Origin: Geminicoccaceae bacterium
GTDB lineage: Bacteria > Pseudomonadota > Alphaproteobacteria > Geminicoccales > Geminicoccaceae
Assembly (NCBI GenBank): GCA_007694015.1
Contig: RECO01000269.1
Span: 1 to 64,000, forward strand
Reading direction: 5' to 3'
Length of the DNA: 64,000 bases
Under the pieces are notes generated by a model that had not been told where the DNA came from, did no database searches, and saw only the letters and a program-made list of their open reading frames with translations. The translations under genes were made by a program, and so were the position numbers. This document shows positions 19,229 through 29,845 of this stretch, one piece after another; position 1 is the stretch's first letter, and each line of letters starts with the position of its first letter.

Positions 19229-21609
19229 CCGCTGCTCCCCCCCTCCAGCGCCGCCAAGACCAAGGGCGGCGTTAGCGGCAAGGTCGCAATGCTGGTACCG
19301 CCGGCAGCACGCAAAGCGTCGTTCACGGCGTTCAAGACCGCCGCCGAGGCAGCGCAGGTTCCGGCCTCGCCGGCCCCCTTCGCTCCGAGCACCGAGCCCC
19401 GATAGGCTGTTTCGACGTGGCCGACTTCGATGTCGGGCATTTCGGTGGCCATCGGCACCAGATAGTCGGCGAGGCTGCCGTCCAGGAAGTTGGCCTGGGC
19501 GTCGTAGCGGCAGTGCTCGAACAAGGCCGCACCGAGGCCCTGCACGACCCCGCCCCGCACCTGTTCGGTGACCAGAAGCGGGTTCAGCATCCGTCCGCAG
19601 TCATGGACCACCCAGTGTTTCAAACAGCGCACGAGCCCGGTGTCGCGGCAGATCGACACCCACGCCGCCTGAATGCCGTTGGTGGGGATGGTCGGGTCGC
19701 CCGCCCGGCGATGGTGATGTGCCACCTGGAACTGCGGTGCCGTGCCGGCGGGAAATTCATGGCCGCGAAAGTGGACCATGCGGGCCAACTCCGCCACCTC
19801 GATCCGCCGCTCGCCCGACGCATCCACCACCCAACCCGCGACGAGATCGAGCGTGTCGGCCGGCATTTGCAACAAGGCGCCAGCGGCCTCGAGCACCTGC
19901 CCGCGCAAGGCGCGGCCGGCCTGCCAGGCCGCTTCGCCGCCAATGGCCGCCCCGCGTGACGCCCAAGCGCCGCCGCCATGCGGCCCGCTGGCCGTCCGCC
20001 CCATCTCCAGAGCGATCCGTTCCGGCGCCACGCCCACCGCATCGGCCAAGACCTGGATCAGGCCTTCGGTGATGCCCTGGCCGATCTCGGAGAGGCTGGC
20101 ACTCGCCTTGATCGAGCCATCGGGCTCGATCGCGACCTGCACCGTGTCCGCCGCCGAGACCGGCACGCCGGCCTTGCCGTAGATTTCACTGCCGGACGCG
20201 GTCATCTCGACGAAGGCGGCAAAGCCCAGCCCCTGTATCTCGCCCCGTTGGCGTGCGGCGGCGATCTGCGCCCGCAACCCCGCCACGTCGAGCATCGCTT
20301 CCAGGCGCTCCAGGCAGGCCGCGTGCGAAAAATCGAACAGCTCCAGGCCCAGCGCCGTCCGGCAGCCGTCGTCGCCCGGCTCCAGGTAGTTGCGCCGTCG
20401 AAGTGCGAGCGAATCCTCGCCCCTGAGCGCTGCCGCCCGCTCCACCAGCGCCTCCGTCACGGCACAGGCGATCGGGTGACCGACCGAGCGGTACTGGCCG
20501 GTCATGGCCTTGTTCTGGAACACCACGTCGGCGTGCGCTCTTGCCGCAGCCAGCGCATAGGGAGCGCCCAAGGTGCGCATCGCCATCAGCGTCTCGACCG
20601 TGCTGGAGCGGGGAAAGACGGAATGGCTGCCAATGCCCTGCAGCCCCTTGGCGTCGATCGCCAAGAGGCGGCCGTCGCCGTCGACCGCGAGCTTGGCGTC
20701 AATGACGTGCTCGCGGGCGTGGACGTCGCTGGTGAGGCTTTCCAGCCGATCGGCCACGAACTTCACCGGCCGGGCGAGCAGCCGTGCGGCCGCACAGATG
20801 GCGATCTCGTCCGGGTAGACGTGCATCTTGATCCCGAAGCCGCCGCCGACGTCCATCGCCGTCACCTCGACGCGGCTCATTGGAAGGTCCAGCAAATCGG
20901 CCAGATGCAGTTGCAACTGGTGCGGCATCTGGTGCGATGCCCACACGGTCAAGCGCGCCTCGCTTCGATCGAACGCCGCCAGGATGCCACGCGTCTCCAA
21001 CGGCACTCCCGTGTGCCGGCCGAAAACGAAGCGCTCCTCCACGACCAGCGCCGCCGCGGCGAAGGCGGCATCGACGTCGCCCGCCGCCGCATCGAACTGC
21101 CAGGCGAGGTTGGAGCCGAGTTCCGGATGCACCAAGGGGGCTCCGGGCGCCAAGGCTTCGCTCGCCACCCCGACCGCGGGCTGCTCCGTCCAGGCGAAGT
21201 CGATCAGCTCGATGGCATCCTCGGCAAGCGCGCGCGATGCCGCGACCACCAAGGCGATCGGCTCGCCGACCGCCGTCACCCGGCCGGCCGCCAGCGGCGT
21301 TTGCTCGGGTGACTGCAGGCCCGGAAAGGCCGCCGAGACCGTGCGCCAGGGCCGGCACACCGCGCGCAGATCGTCCCAGGTAAAGACGGCAACCACCCCC
21401 GGTGCCGTGCGGGCGGCGGTGACGTCCAGCCGATCGATCCGCGCCGCCGGCACGGGGCTCCGCAGGAAGGCTCCATGCACCTGCCGCGGCAGGTCCAGAT
21501 CGTCGAGATAGCGGCCATGCCCGGCGAGCAAGGCGCGTGTGCGACCGCGCGGCCGCGACCGTCCGATCTCCTGCAGAGGCAACTCGGTCGACCTGGCCGG
21601 CATGGACAC
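19225..21609 (-). CDS. Molybdenum hydroxylase large subunit (CoxL/XdhB-like), paralog 1
   Basis: GHGRYLDDL, DVGGGFGIK, SEIGQGI, GAKGAGEAGT (catalytic Glu). Confidence 0.93.
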   Translation of the reverse strand: MSMPARSTELPLQEIGRSRPRGRTRALLAGHGRYLDDLDLPRQVHGAFLRSPVPAARIDRLDVTAARTAPGVVAVFTWDDLRAVCRPWRTVSAAFPGLQSPEQTPLAAGRVTAVGEPIALVVAASRALAEDAIELIDFAWTEQPAVGVASEALAPGAPLVHPELGSNLAWQFDAAAGDVDAAFAAAALVVEERFVFGRHTGVPLETRGILAAFDRSEARLTVWASHQMPHQLQLHLADLLDLPMSRVEVTAMDVGGGFGIKMHVYPDEIAICAAARLLARPVKFVADRLESLTSDVHAREHVIDAKLAVDGDGRLLAIDAKGLQGIGSHSVFPRSSTVETLMAMRTLGAPYALAAARAHADVVFQNKAMTGQYRSVGHPIACAVTEALVERAAALRGEDSLALRRRNYLEPGDDGCRTALGLELFDFSHAACLERLEAMLDVAGLRAQIAAARQRGEIQGLGFAAFVEMTASGSEIYGKAGVPVSAADTVQVAIEPDGSIKASASLSEIGQGITEGLIQVLADAVGVAPERIALEMGRTASGPHGGGAWASRGAAIGGEAAWQAGRALRGQVLEAAGALLQMPADTLDLVAGWVVDASGERRIEVAELARMVHFRGHEFPAGTAPQFQVAHHHRRAGDPTIPTNGIQAAWVSICRDTGLVRCLKHWVVHDCGRMLNPLLVTEQVRGGVVQGLGAALFEHCRYDAQANFLDGSLADYLVPMATEMPDIEVGHVETAYRGSVLGAKGAGEAGTCAASAAVLNAVNDALRAAGGTSIATLPLTPPLVLAALEGGSSG

Positions 21610-21701
21610 TCCTTCTTCGTCGGTTACGGCGCGACGCTAGCCGCACGGGCAAGCCGCGCGATGCGGCTTGATTCCCATGGTCGAGGCGTTGCACGTTCTG
21701 C

Positions 21702-21722
21702 ATCGTCGTATCCAATTTTGGT
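21702..21722 (-). promoter_or_regulatory. Candidate operator, TTGGATACR family (site C)
   Basis: Minus strand TTGGATACGACGATGCAG, between divergent CoxL paralogs 1 and 2. Confidence 0.5.
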
Positions 21723-21729
21723 GTTGCCG

Positions 21730-24075
21730 ATGGTCGAGGCCGGGTCAAGAGACGCTACTGCCCCCAAGGTGGGGCGCATCGAGGACGCACGCCTCGTTCG
21801 CGGTGCGGGCTGCTACGTCGCCGATCTGCACGTGCCGGACGCGCTGCACGTTGCCTTTCGGCGCAGCGAGGTCGCGCACGGGACGATCGACCGCATCGAT
21901 GTCGACGCCGCGAAAGCCGTGCCGGGGGTGCTGCTCGTGGCGACCGGCCGCGATCTGCAGGCGGCGGGGGTCCGACCGATCCCCTGGGAGGTGCTGCCGC
22001 CGGGTGCGCCCACGGGCGCGCAGCCGGGCGATCCGGCGATCGCGCCGATGCAGCCGGCCGCTGCCACCGACCGCGTGCGTCACGTCGGCGAGATCCTGGC
22101 CATGGTCGTCGCCACGTCGGCGGAGGCTGCCCGCGATGCGGTCGAGCTGATCGACGTCGACCTCACCCCACTGCCTGCCGTGGTCGATCTGCGGCAAGCC
22201 GTGGGCGATGATGCGCCGACGCTTTGGCCTGACTGGCCGCACAACGTTGCCTTCACCTTGCGGCGCGGCCAGCCCGACCTGGTCGAGCAACGCTTCGCTG
22301 CCGCCCGGCACGTCGCGCGGATCGAATTGGTGAACCCCCGCCAGGCTGGCGTCGCCTTGGAACCGCGCGGCTATCTGGCAGCCCCACTCGACCACGATCG
22401 GTGGGTTCTGCACGCCACCGCCGGCAAACCCCACAACTTGCGCGACACGCTGGCGAAGATGGTCTTGGGCATCGCCCCCGAGCGGCTCGTCGTCCGCACG
22501 GGCGACATCGGCGGCGGGTTCGGGGTGAAGAACGCCCTTTATCCGGAAACCGTGCTGGTGCTCTGGACGGCCATGCAGCTCGGCCGTCCGGTGCGCTGGA
22601 TCGGCGACCGGACCGAATCGTTCCTCGCCGACATCGCGGGCCGCGATCAGGTCAACCACGCCGAACTGGCCCTCGATGCCGACGGGCGCTTTCTGGCACT
22701 CCGGGTGCGCACGCTCGCGGGCCTCGGCAGCTACCTCGCCCAGCGCGGGGTCATTCCACCGAGTGCCTCGGCCAAGATCACGACGTCCGTCTACGCCATC
22801 GAGGCGGTGGACTTGGAGGTGAAGGGGGTCTTCACCAACCAAGTGCCGACCTCCTCCTTCCGCGGCGCCGGCCAGCCGGAATTCATCTATCTCCTGGAGC
22901 GCCTCATCGACCAGGCGGCGGCGGAAACCGGGCACGATCCGGCGGCCTTGCGCTCCTTGAACCTGGTCCCGCCTGGTGCCATGCCCTACGCCACCGCCGC
23001 GGGCACCCGGCTCGACGGCGGCGATTTCGAGGCAGTGCAACAGCGCTCCTTGGAGCTGGCCGACCGTGCGGGCTTCGCCGCGCGCGCTGCTCGAAGTGCG
23101 GCCCGAGGGCGGCTCCGCGGCTGGGGCATGGCGCAGTGCCTGGAGGCCTGTGGCGGGGGCAAGGGCGAAGCCGCCACCGTCGTCATCAACCCCGACGGGC
23201 GGGCAACGGTCGCGCTCGGTACCCAGTCCAGCGGCCAGGGCCACGAAACGGTCTTCGCCGGGCTGGTCGCCGAAGCGCTCGGCCTGCCGCCCGACCAGGT
23301 GGACCTGATCCAGGGCGACACCGACCGGGTCGCCACCGGCAACGGTACCAGCGCCAGCCGCTCGCTCACCGTCGGCGGGTCGGCCTCTGTCGGTGCGGCC
23401 CGCTCGGCCATCGACGCCGGCCGGCCGCTCGCCGCCGACCTCTTGGAGGCCGCCGCCGCCGATGTCGACTTCGACCACGGCCACTACCGCATCCGCGGCA
23501 CCGACCGCAGCGTCGGCCTCGCCGAGGTCGCGGCCGAGGCGGCGCGGGAAGCACCCGCCGACGGCGGCCTCCAGGGCGAGGCCCATTTCGTGCCGGACAA
23601 TTTCACCTTTCCGCATGGCTGCCATGTCGCGGAGGTCGAGATCGACCCGGAGACCGGCTCGGTGACGCTCGTGCGCTATACCCTGGTCCAGGACGTCGGC
23701 CGGGCCGTGCACCCGACCATCGTCCGCGGCCAGCTGCACGGCGGCCTGGTGATGGGCATCGGCCAAGCCTTGAGCGAAGCGCCGACCTACGACGCCATGA
23801 CCGGTCAATTGCTCGCCGCCAGCTTGGTCGACTACGCGGTGCCGCGCGCGGATCGTATCCCGGACCTCAGCGTCGAACTGATCGAAACCCCGGCCCGCCA
23901 TAACCCGCTCGGCGCCAAGGGCGTCGGTGAGGCCGGGACCACCGGCGCCCCACCGGCGGTGATGAACGCCGTGCTCGACGCCCTCCGCCCCCTCGGTGTC
24001 GACCAGCTCGACATGCCGGCCACACCCGACCGCGTCTGGGCGGCCATCCAAGCCGCAAAGGAAGCCGGCCGATGA
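21730..24075 (+). CDS. Molybdenum hydroxylase large subunit (CoxL/XdhB-like), paralog 2
   Basis: DIGGGFGVKN, SSFRGAGQPEF, GQGHETV, GAKGVGEAGTTGAPPA. Confidence 0.92.
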   Translation: MVEAGSRDATAPKVGRIEDARLVRGAGCYVADLHVPDALHVAFRRSEVAHGTIDRIDVDAAKAVPGVLLVATGRDLQAAGVRPIPWEVLPPGAPTGAQPGDPAIAPMQPAAATDRVRHVGEILAMVVATSAEAARDAVELIDVDLTPLPAVVDLRQAVGDDAPTLWPDWPHNVAFTLRRGQPDLVEQRFAAARHVARIELVNPRQAGVALEPRGYLAAPLDHDRWVLHATAGKPHNLRDTLAKMVLGIAPERLVVRTGDIGGGFGVKNALYPETVLVLWTAMQLGRPVRWIGDRTESFLADIAGRDQVNHAELALDADGRFLALRVRTLAGLGSYLAQRGVIPPSASAKITTSVYAIEAVDLEVKGVFTNQVPTSSFRGAGQPEFIYLLERLIDQAAAETGHDPAALRSLNLVPPGAMPYATAAGTRLDGGDFEAVQQRSLELADRAGFAARAARSAARGRLRGWGMAQCLEACGGGKGEAATVVINPDGRATVALGTQSSGQGHETVFAGLVAEALGLPPDQVDLIQGDTDRVATGNGTSASRSLTVGGSASVGAARSAIDAGRPLAADLLEAAAADVDFDHGHYRIRGTDRSVGLAEVAAEAAREAPADGGLQGEAHFVPDNFTFPHGCHVAEVEIDPETGSVTLVRYTLVQDVGRAVHPTIVRGQLHGGLVMGIGQALSEAPTYDAMTGQLLAASLVDYAVPRADRIPDLSVELIETPARHNPLGAKGVGEAGTTGAPPAVMNAVLDALRPLGVDQLDMPATPDRVWAAIQAAKEAGR

Positions 24076-25433
24076 GCCTCTGCATCCACAACGCCTACCG
24101 GGTCACGGCCTCCGGCGTCGGCCATGGGGGTGTCCTGGTCGGCGACGACGGCCGCATCGAAGCGCTGCTCGATGGCCCCGATCATGCCGCGGCCGACACC
24201 GTGATCGATGCCCGCGAGCGCCTGCTGTTCGCCGGCTTCGTCGATGCCCACGTGCATCTGCGCGATCCGGGACTGACCCACCGCGAGGATTTTCCGAGCG
24301 GCACCACCGCCGCCGCGATCGGCGGTGTCACCACCGTGATGTGCATGCCCAACACCGATCCGCCGATCGACGGCGCCGAGCGGGTGGCGGTGACCGCCGC
24401 GATCGGGGCAGGGCGGTCGTTCGTCGACTTCACGCTGCAGGCGACCATCCCGGCCGTCCTCGAGCCCGGCATGGCGGCGACCTGGGCGAGCGGCATCACC
24501 TCCTTCGAGACGAGCCTCGCCGACGGCCAGGAAGGGGTCGGCACCGACCGCCTGGACGACCCGGCGCGTCTGCTCGACGTGCTCGAAGCGGCCGCACGGC
24601 TCGATGCCACCGTGGGTATCCTCGCCGGCAACCAGTCGATTACCGACGCCCTGACCACCAAGCTCCAGGCTGCCGGCCGCGACGGCAGCCGGGCCACCGC
24701 CGAAGCCCGCCCGCCGCTGGTCGAAGCCATCGGCATCGCGCAGCTCGTGGAAGCGGCGCGCGCCACCGGAGCCCGGCTCGTGTTTCGCCAGGTCAACACC
24801 GCCCGCGGCTTCGAATTGTTGCGCCGGGCGCGCGCCGAACTCGGCGCCGAGCGGATCGGCGTCGAAGTCACCCCGCACAATCTGCGCCTCACCCTGGACG
24901 CGGTCGACCGGGTCGGGACCTGGGGCCAGATCATCCCACCCTTGCGCAGCGCCGCCGACCGTGCCGCCGCCGTCGCAGCACTCGTCGATGGCACGGTCGA
25001 CTTCGTCGGCTCCGACCATGCGCCGCATGCCGCGTTCGAAAAGGAGGGGCTGAGTGCGTGGGAGGCCCGCAACGGCAGCCCCGGCCTCGACACGCTCGCC
25101 CCGGCCGTGCTCGATCTCGCACTCGGCGGGCACCTGACCTTGTGTCGCGTCGCCGAGGTGCTCGGCACCGCACCCGCGCGCGTTTTCGGCCTGGCTGACC
25201 AGAAGGGCGACCTGCGCCCCGGCCTCGACGGTGACCTCGTCCTGATCGACCCGCAGCTGCAGCGCACCGTCAGCCCCGACCTGATCAAGAGCAAGCCGGG
25301 CCGCTCCGTGTTCGAAGGCGTACACTTGCGCGGCTGGCCGGTCTTGACCGCCTTGCGCGGTGAGGTCGTCGCCGAAAACGGCGCCCTGGTCGGACCGCCG
25401 CGCGGCCGCTTCGTTGCGCGCCCGTGCGCCTGA
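24072..25433 (+). CDS. Dihydroorotase-family amidohydrolase with altered metal-centre residues
   Basis: DAHVHLRDPGLTHREDF, GGVTTVMCMPNTDPP, GSDHAPH; canonical Lys/His/His ligand positions read Glu/Leu/Gln; ATGA overlap with CoxL paralog 2. Confidence 0.85.
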   Translation: MSLCIHNAYRVTASGVGHGGVLVGDDGRIEALLDGPDHAAADTVIDARERLLFAGFVDAHVHLRDPGLTHREDFPSGTTAAAIGGVTTVMCMPNTDPPIDGAERVAVTAAIGAGRSFVDFTLQATIPAVLEPGMAATWASGITSFETSLADGQEGVGTDRLDDPARLLDVLEAAARLDATVGILAGNQSITDALTTKLQAAGRDGSRATAEARPPLVEAIGIAQLVEAARATGARLVFRQVNTARGFELLRRARAELGAERIGVEVTPHNLRLTLDAVDRVGTWGQIIPPLRSAADRAAAVAALVDGTVDFVGSDHAPHAAFEKEGLSAWEARNGSPGLDTLAPAVLDLALGGHLTLCRVAEVLGTAPARVFGLADQKGDLRPGLDGDLVLIDPQLQRTVSPDLIKSKPGRSVFEGVHLRGWPVLTALRGEVVAENGALVGPPRGRFVARPCA

Positions 25434-25451
25434 GGCAAACGGGGCTGCGCT

Positions 25452-26447
25452 TTACCCGTTCAGGTGGTCGAAACGCTGACCCCGACCCTCGCGCTCGGCC
25501 CGCGTCACCAGATCGTCGGCGACGAAGAGGTCCTGCACGGCCACGCCCAGTGACTTGAACACGGTGATGGCCGCCGGATCGGGCCGCCCCGGTGCCGTGC
25601 CGCGGAGCACGTCGCCGAGTTCCCCAAGGATCCGCCGCTCCTCCAAAACGCCCGATGCCAACGGCACGAGCACGTCGCCAGCGCGAGCGCGGCAGGCCGT
25701 CGCCTCGTCCAGGACGAACCAGGCACGTGCGGCGACGGCGTCGTCCATCTCGCGTTGTTCCGGGCGGTTGGCGCCCGCGAGGTTCACATGGCAGCCGGGG
25801 CGCAGGAGGCTGCCGTCGAACACCGGCGTTTCGGCGGTGGTGACGGTCGTCACGATGTCGGCCGCTGCGAGCGCCGTGGCCACCGGGGTGGCGGTGTCGA
25901 TCACCACGCCCGCCATGTCCGGGTGGGCGCGGAGCCGTTCGGCCATGGCCTCCGCGCGGCCGGGACGCCGCCCGAAGAGGTGTACGCGCTCGAGCCGCCG
26001 GACACGGGCGACGTAGCGCACCGCCTCGAAGGCGATCTTGCCGACCCCGAACTGGACCAGCACCGATGCTTCGGGCCGGGCCAGGACGTCCGTCGCGACG
26101 GCGATGCCGGCAGCGGTGCGGTGGTCGTTGAAGGTGTCGGCGGCGAGAAGGGCCCGCGGCCTCAGCGTCGCCGCGTCCCACACGAGCATCATGCCGGTGG
26201 TGTACTTCCGGCTGGGATCATCGACGTCATCGACGTGGCCGACGAGTTTCAGCCCCAAGATCTCGTTGCCGGCGAGGCCCGGCATGATCAGCGCCAAGCC
26301 ACCCGGCGCCTGGCGGTGGATTTCGCCGCGCAGCGGAATGGTCACACGCCCCTCGGCCAACGCCACGAAGGCGGCACGGGTGGCGGCAATGGCCGTGGCC
26401 GGATCGAAACAGGCGTCCACGGCAGCTTCGGAAAGCAACAACATCAA
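25452..26447 (-). CDS. Ornithine cyclodeaminase / mu-crystallin family protein
   Basis: GLKLVGHVDD, FGVGKIAFEAVRYVARVRRLERVHLFGR Rossmann region. Confidence 0.85.
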   Translation of the reverse strand: MMLLLSEAAVDACFDPATAIAATRAAFVALAEGRVTIPLRGEIHRQAPGGLALIMPGLAGNEILGLKLVGHVDDVDDPSRKYTTGMMLVWDAATLRPRALLAADTFNDHRTAAGIAVATDVLARPEASVLVQFGVGKIAFEAVRYVARVRRLERVHLFGRRPGRAEAMAERLRAHPDMAGVVIDTATPVATALAAADIVTTVTTAETPVFDGSLLRPGCHVNLAGANRPEQREMDDAVAARAWFVLDEATACRARAGDVLVPLASGVLEERRILGELGDVLRGTAPGRPDPAAITVFKSLGVAVQDLFVADDLVTRAEREGRGQRFDHLNG

Positions 26448-26734
26448 CGGTCACCAAAAGTGGCAAGGGAAGCGAGGCCCCAACGCCCCACACGATGCGT
26501 GCTGGCGCACGCCTGGTCCGCGCGGTGCGTCGGATGACGGACGCCCTCTGCCACGAAACCGGTGCGCTTGACCAGATCGCCGCTGACGCTTGGCCGGTGC
26601 ATGGCGGAGCGCGCGCACGCTTGGGGTCGACCTTGCGGAGCCGTGCTCATGATTTGATCGAGTGCTGATGATTTGAGCAGGCGGCCGCATGCGTGCCGCC
26701 CGCAGCGCCGGGCGGGCTCCTTCTGGCATCCCTG

Positions 26735-26754
26735 TTGCATACGATTATGCGGAT
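26735..26754 (+). promoter_or_regulatory. Candidate operator, TTGGATACR family (site F, variant)
   Basis: TTGCATACGATTATGCGG, 14/18 identical to the minus-strand site at 21702; upstream of the TctC gene. Confidence 0.4.
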
Positions 26755-26772
26755 CAACCACGGGAGAGACCG

Positions 26773-27750
26773 GTGATACGTTCTGCCCCCGCGACGGCTC
26801 GGATCGTCGCGTTTGCCGGCGCGCTCGCTGCCGCCACGTTCATGTCCCATGCGCCGGCCTTGGCCAGCGAGTATCCGACCCGCGCCGTGACCCTCACGGT
26901 GGGCTTCGGTCCCGGGGGCCCGTCCGACATCAGCGCGCGCTTTCTCCAGCGCTACTTCAAGGAGGTCACGGGCCAGGATCTGATCATTCAGAACCTGCCG
27001 GGCGGTGGTGGTGCGCGCTCCTGGTCGCAAATGAACCAGGCGGCACCCGACGGCTACGAGCTCACCCTGGTGAGCCTGCCGCATGTCGTCCTCCAGCCGG
27101 TGGCGGCGAGTGGCGTCGGCTACACCTTCGAGGACATCAACTCGGTTTTGATCTACACCTCGGTCCCCCAGGTGCTGGCCGTTCCAGCCAACAGCCCGAT
27201 CCAGACCCTGGAAGAGTTCGTCGCCGCAGCCCAGGCGGCACCGGGTGCCGTTACCGTCGGTGGCACCGGGGTCGGCGGATCGAACCACTCCGCGTGGCAC
27301 CTCTTCAACGAAGCCGCCGGCATCAACACCGCCTACATTCCCTTCGCCGACACCGCGACCAACAACGCAGCCCTGCAGGGTGGTCACATCGCCGCCGCCT
27401 GGACCTGGACGACGCAGTTCGCCAAGGGCGGCGGTGACGGCATGCGGATGCTGGCGGTGGCGGCCCAAGAACGGCTCGACCTGTTCCCCGACCTGCCGAC
27501 CGTGATGGAACTCGGCATCGACATGTACGACGAGGCCTGGTGGGCGATCGGCGTGCCGGAGGCGATGCCCGAGGACGTGCGCCGGACCGTCTCGGCGGTG
27601 TTCCTCGAGGTGATGCAAGAGCCCGGCATCGCCCAGGACATGATCGAGGCCGGCTACGTCCCGTTCGTCGTCGAGTTCGACGAGGTCGCCCGCGTCAAGG
27701 GCGAGATCCGCGACAAGTACCTGCCGGTGGCCCAAGCCCTGGTCGAGTAG
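26773..27750 (+). CDS. Tripartite tricarboxylate transporter substrate-binding protein (TctC/Bug)
   Basis: GTG start, signal peptide; YPTRAVTLTVGFGPGGPSDISARF, NLPGGGGARS. Confidence 0.9.
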   Translation: MIRSAPATARIVAFAGALAAATFMSHAPALASEYPTRAVTLTVGFGPGGPSDISARFLQRYFKEVTGQDLIIQNLPGGGGARSWSQMNQAAPDGYELTLVSLPHVVLQPVAASGVGYTFEDINSVLIYTSVPQVLAVPANSPIQTLEEFVAAAQAAPGAVTVGGTGVGGSNHSAWHLFNEAAGINTAYIPFADTATNNAALQGGHIAAAWTWTTQFAKGGGDGMRMLAVAAQERLDLFPDLPTVMELGIDMYDEAWWAIGVPEAMPEDVRRTVSAVFLEVMQEPGIAQDMIEAGYVPFVVEFDEVARVKGEIRDKYLPVAQALVE

Positions 27751-27840
27751 TCGTCATCTTCCCGGCTGCGGTCGACACCGACCGCAGCCGGCAACCCCGC
27801 CGCCAGCACGCCCCCAGCAGCACGCAAGGGCCCCCATTCC

Positions 27841-29358
27841 ATGGCCTTTATGGAATACGCGCTCGCCGCCTTGAGCCTGCATCATCTCCTGGTGGTGACG
27901 GTCGGCATCGTCGTCGGCATCGCCCTCGGTGCGATGCCGGGGCTGTCGTCGACCTTCGCCTGCGCGGTCATGCTGCCCCTGACCTTCACCATGCCGCCAG
28001 TGACGGCGCTGATCTTTCTCGGCAGCGTCTACATGGCCTCGACCTATGGTGGCTCGCTCTCGGCCATCTTGTTGAACACGCCCGGCACGCCGCAGTCGAT
28101 CGCCACCACCCTCGACGGCTTTCCCATGGCCAAGGCCGGCGATGGCAATCTCGCCCTGTCGCTGGCGTGCGTTGCCTCCGTCGTCGGCGGCCTGGTGGGC
28201 GTCCTCGCGCTGGTCGCCATCGCCCCGCCGCTCGCGAGAATGGCCCTCAGCTTCGGCCCTGCCGAGTTCTTCTGGCTCGCCATCTTCGGGCTCACCATGA
28301 TCGCCAGCCTGTCCGAGGCGAACCTGATCAAGGGCCTCTTGAGCGGCCTCTTGGGCGTCTTGCTCTCGATGGTCGGCATTGCCGTCGTCAGTGCCGACAC
28401 CCGCTTCACCTTCGACCTGCCGGCGCTGGTGGGCGGGGTGCCGATCGTGCCCGCCACGATCGGCCTGCTCTGCGTGCCCGTGGTGATCGACATGGTCGCC
28501 ACCAAAGCGCAGCACATGTCGATGCCGTTGGCGCGGTCGGGCTTCCGCTTGCGCGAGGCGCTGGCACTCTGCTGGCGCGGGCGCGTCAATCTCGGCCGCA
28601 GCTCGCTGATCGGCATTTTCGTCGGCATCCTGCCCGCCGCGGGCGGCGCCATTGCCAGCCTGGTCGCGTACACGGCAGCATTACGCAGCGCCCGCCCAAA
28701 CGAGCGCTACGGCGAGGGCGAGCCGAACGGCATCATCGCCTCCGAGAGCGCCAACAACACCACCGTCGGCAGCGGGCTCGTCCCGACCTTCGTGCTCGGC
28801 ATTCCCGGCACGCCGCCGGATGCCGTCATCCTCGCCGCGATGTTGATCCATGGTCTGCAGATCGGCCCGGCGCTCTTCGTCCAGCAGGGCGACATCGTTT
28901 TCACCTTCGCTGCCGGCATGACGATCGCGTCGCTGTTGATGCTGCCGATCGGCCTCGCCATCGGCCAATACATCTACGCCGCCATCATCCGCACGCCCAA
29001 GACGGTGCTGGCGCCGCTGATTGCGCTCTCCACCCTGCTCGGCGGCTTCGCCATCCAGAACAGCTATGTCGACGTCGTCGTCATGCTGGTCCTCGGCATC
29101 ACCGCCTGGATCATCGGTCGGCTCGGCTTTCCGGCAGCGCCCATCGTGCTTGGGCTCCTGCTCGGCCCGATCGCCGAACGCGGCTACTCGCAAGCCATGA
29201 TGATCGGCCAGGCCACCGGCAACGTCACCGGCATGTTCTTCGGTCGCCCACTGTCGCAGCTCATCATCGCCTGCATCGTCGTGGCGCTCGTTCTGCCTTA
29301 CGTCTTCAAATGGCTCGTGGCGAAGGAGGTGCGCAGCCATGCGCCCGCGAAGCACTGA
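27841..29358 (+). CDS. Tripartite tricarboxylate transporter large permease TctA
   Basis: GIALGAMPGLSSTFACAVMLPLTF, YGGSLSAILLNTPGTPQSIATTLDG, GLVPTFVLGIPGTPPDAVIL. Confidence 0.95.
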   Translation: MAFMEYALAALSLHHLLVVTVGIVVGIALGAMPGLSSTFACAVMLPLTFTMPPVTALIFLGSVYMASTYGGSLSAILLNTPGTPQSIATTLDGFPMAKAGDGNLALSLACVASVVGGLVGVLALVAIAPPLARMALSFGPAEFFWLAIFGLTMIASLSEANLIKGLLSGLLGVLLSMVGIAVVSADTRFTFDLPALVGGVPIVPATIGLLCVPVVIDMVATKAQHMSMPLARSGFRLREALALCWRGRVNLGRSSLIGIFVGILPAAGGAIASLVAYTAALRSARPNERYGEGEPNGIIASESANNTTVGSGLVPTFVLGIPGTPPDAVILAAMLIHGLQIGPALFVQQGDIVFTFAAGMTIASLLMLPIGLAIGQYIYAAIIRTPKTVLAPLIALSTLLGGFAIQNSYVDVVVMLVLGITAWIIGRLGFPAAPIVLGLLLGPIAERGYSQAMMIGQATGNVTGMFFGRPLSQLIIACIVVALVLPYVFKWLVAKEVRSHAPAKH

Positions 29359-29806
29359 GTTCGTCCATGCCCTGCTCGGTTCGGCGCTGTTCCTCGGCCT
29401 CGGGCTGTTCGTCCTGGCCGAGGCCGAAGGTTTCAGCCGCCGCGGCGCCATGCTGCCCTTGGTCGTCGGCTACGGCATGGTCGGCGGCGCGCTCGTGCTG
29501 CTCGCCCAGGCGTGGCTGCGCCGCGCCCGCCCTGACGATGACGAGAGGAACGACGGCTCGCTGCCGCGCCGTTGGGCGCTGATCCTGACGCTGGTGGCGT
29601 GGGTCGGGCTCATGCCCTATCTGGGCTTCATCGTCTCCGGCACTCTCGGCTTTCTCGCGGCGGCGCTCATCGTGCCGCGCGAGGAGCGGTGGACGGCCCG
29701 TGCCGTGGTGCTGCATGCGCTGGTCGGGCTCGCCGCCAGCCTCGCCGTCTACGCGCTGTTCGCGGGCTTTCTCAACGTACCCCTGCCGAAGGGGCGGTGG
29801 TGGTAG
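29339..29806 (+). CDS. Tripartite tricarboxylate transporter small permease TctB
   Basis: Short four-TM protein downstream of and overlapping tctA. Confidence 0.8.
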   Translation: MRPRSTEFVHALLGSALFLGLGLFVLAEAEGFSRRGAMLPLVVGYGMVGGALVLLAQAWLRRARPDDDERNDGSLPRRWALILTLVAWVGLMPYLGFIVSGTLGFLAAALIVPREERWTARAVVLHALVGLAASLAVYALFAGFLNVPLPKGRWW

Positions 29807-29845
29807 GCACGTCCGGCATGCGACGACGACGAGCAGGCGTGCTAG

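Noticed and set aside
23850-23866. GTATCC occurrence inside the CoxL2 coding sequence
   Set aside because: Coding-region occurrence without the extended operator context; treated as chance
21745-24051. 768-aa minus-strand ORF opposite CoxL2
   Set aside because: Mirror of a well-supported CoxL family gene; no recognisable motifs
27540-29582. 680-aa plus-strand ORF overlapping TctA in another frame
   Set aside because: Arg/His-rich out-of-frame reading of TctA
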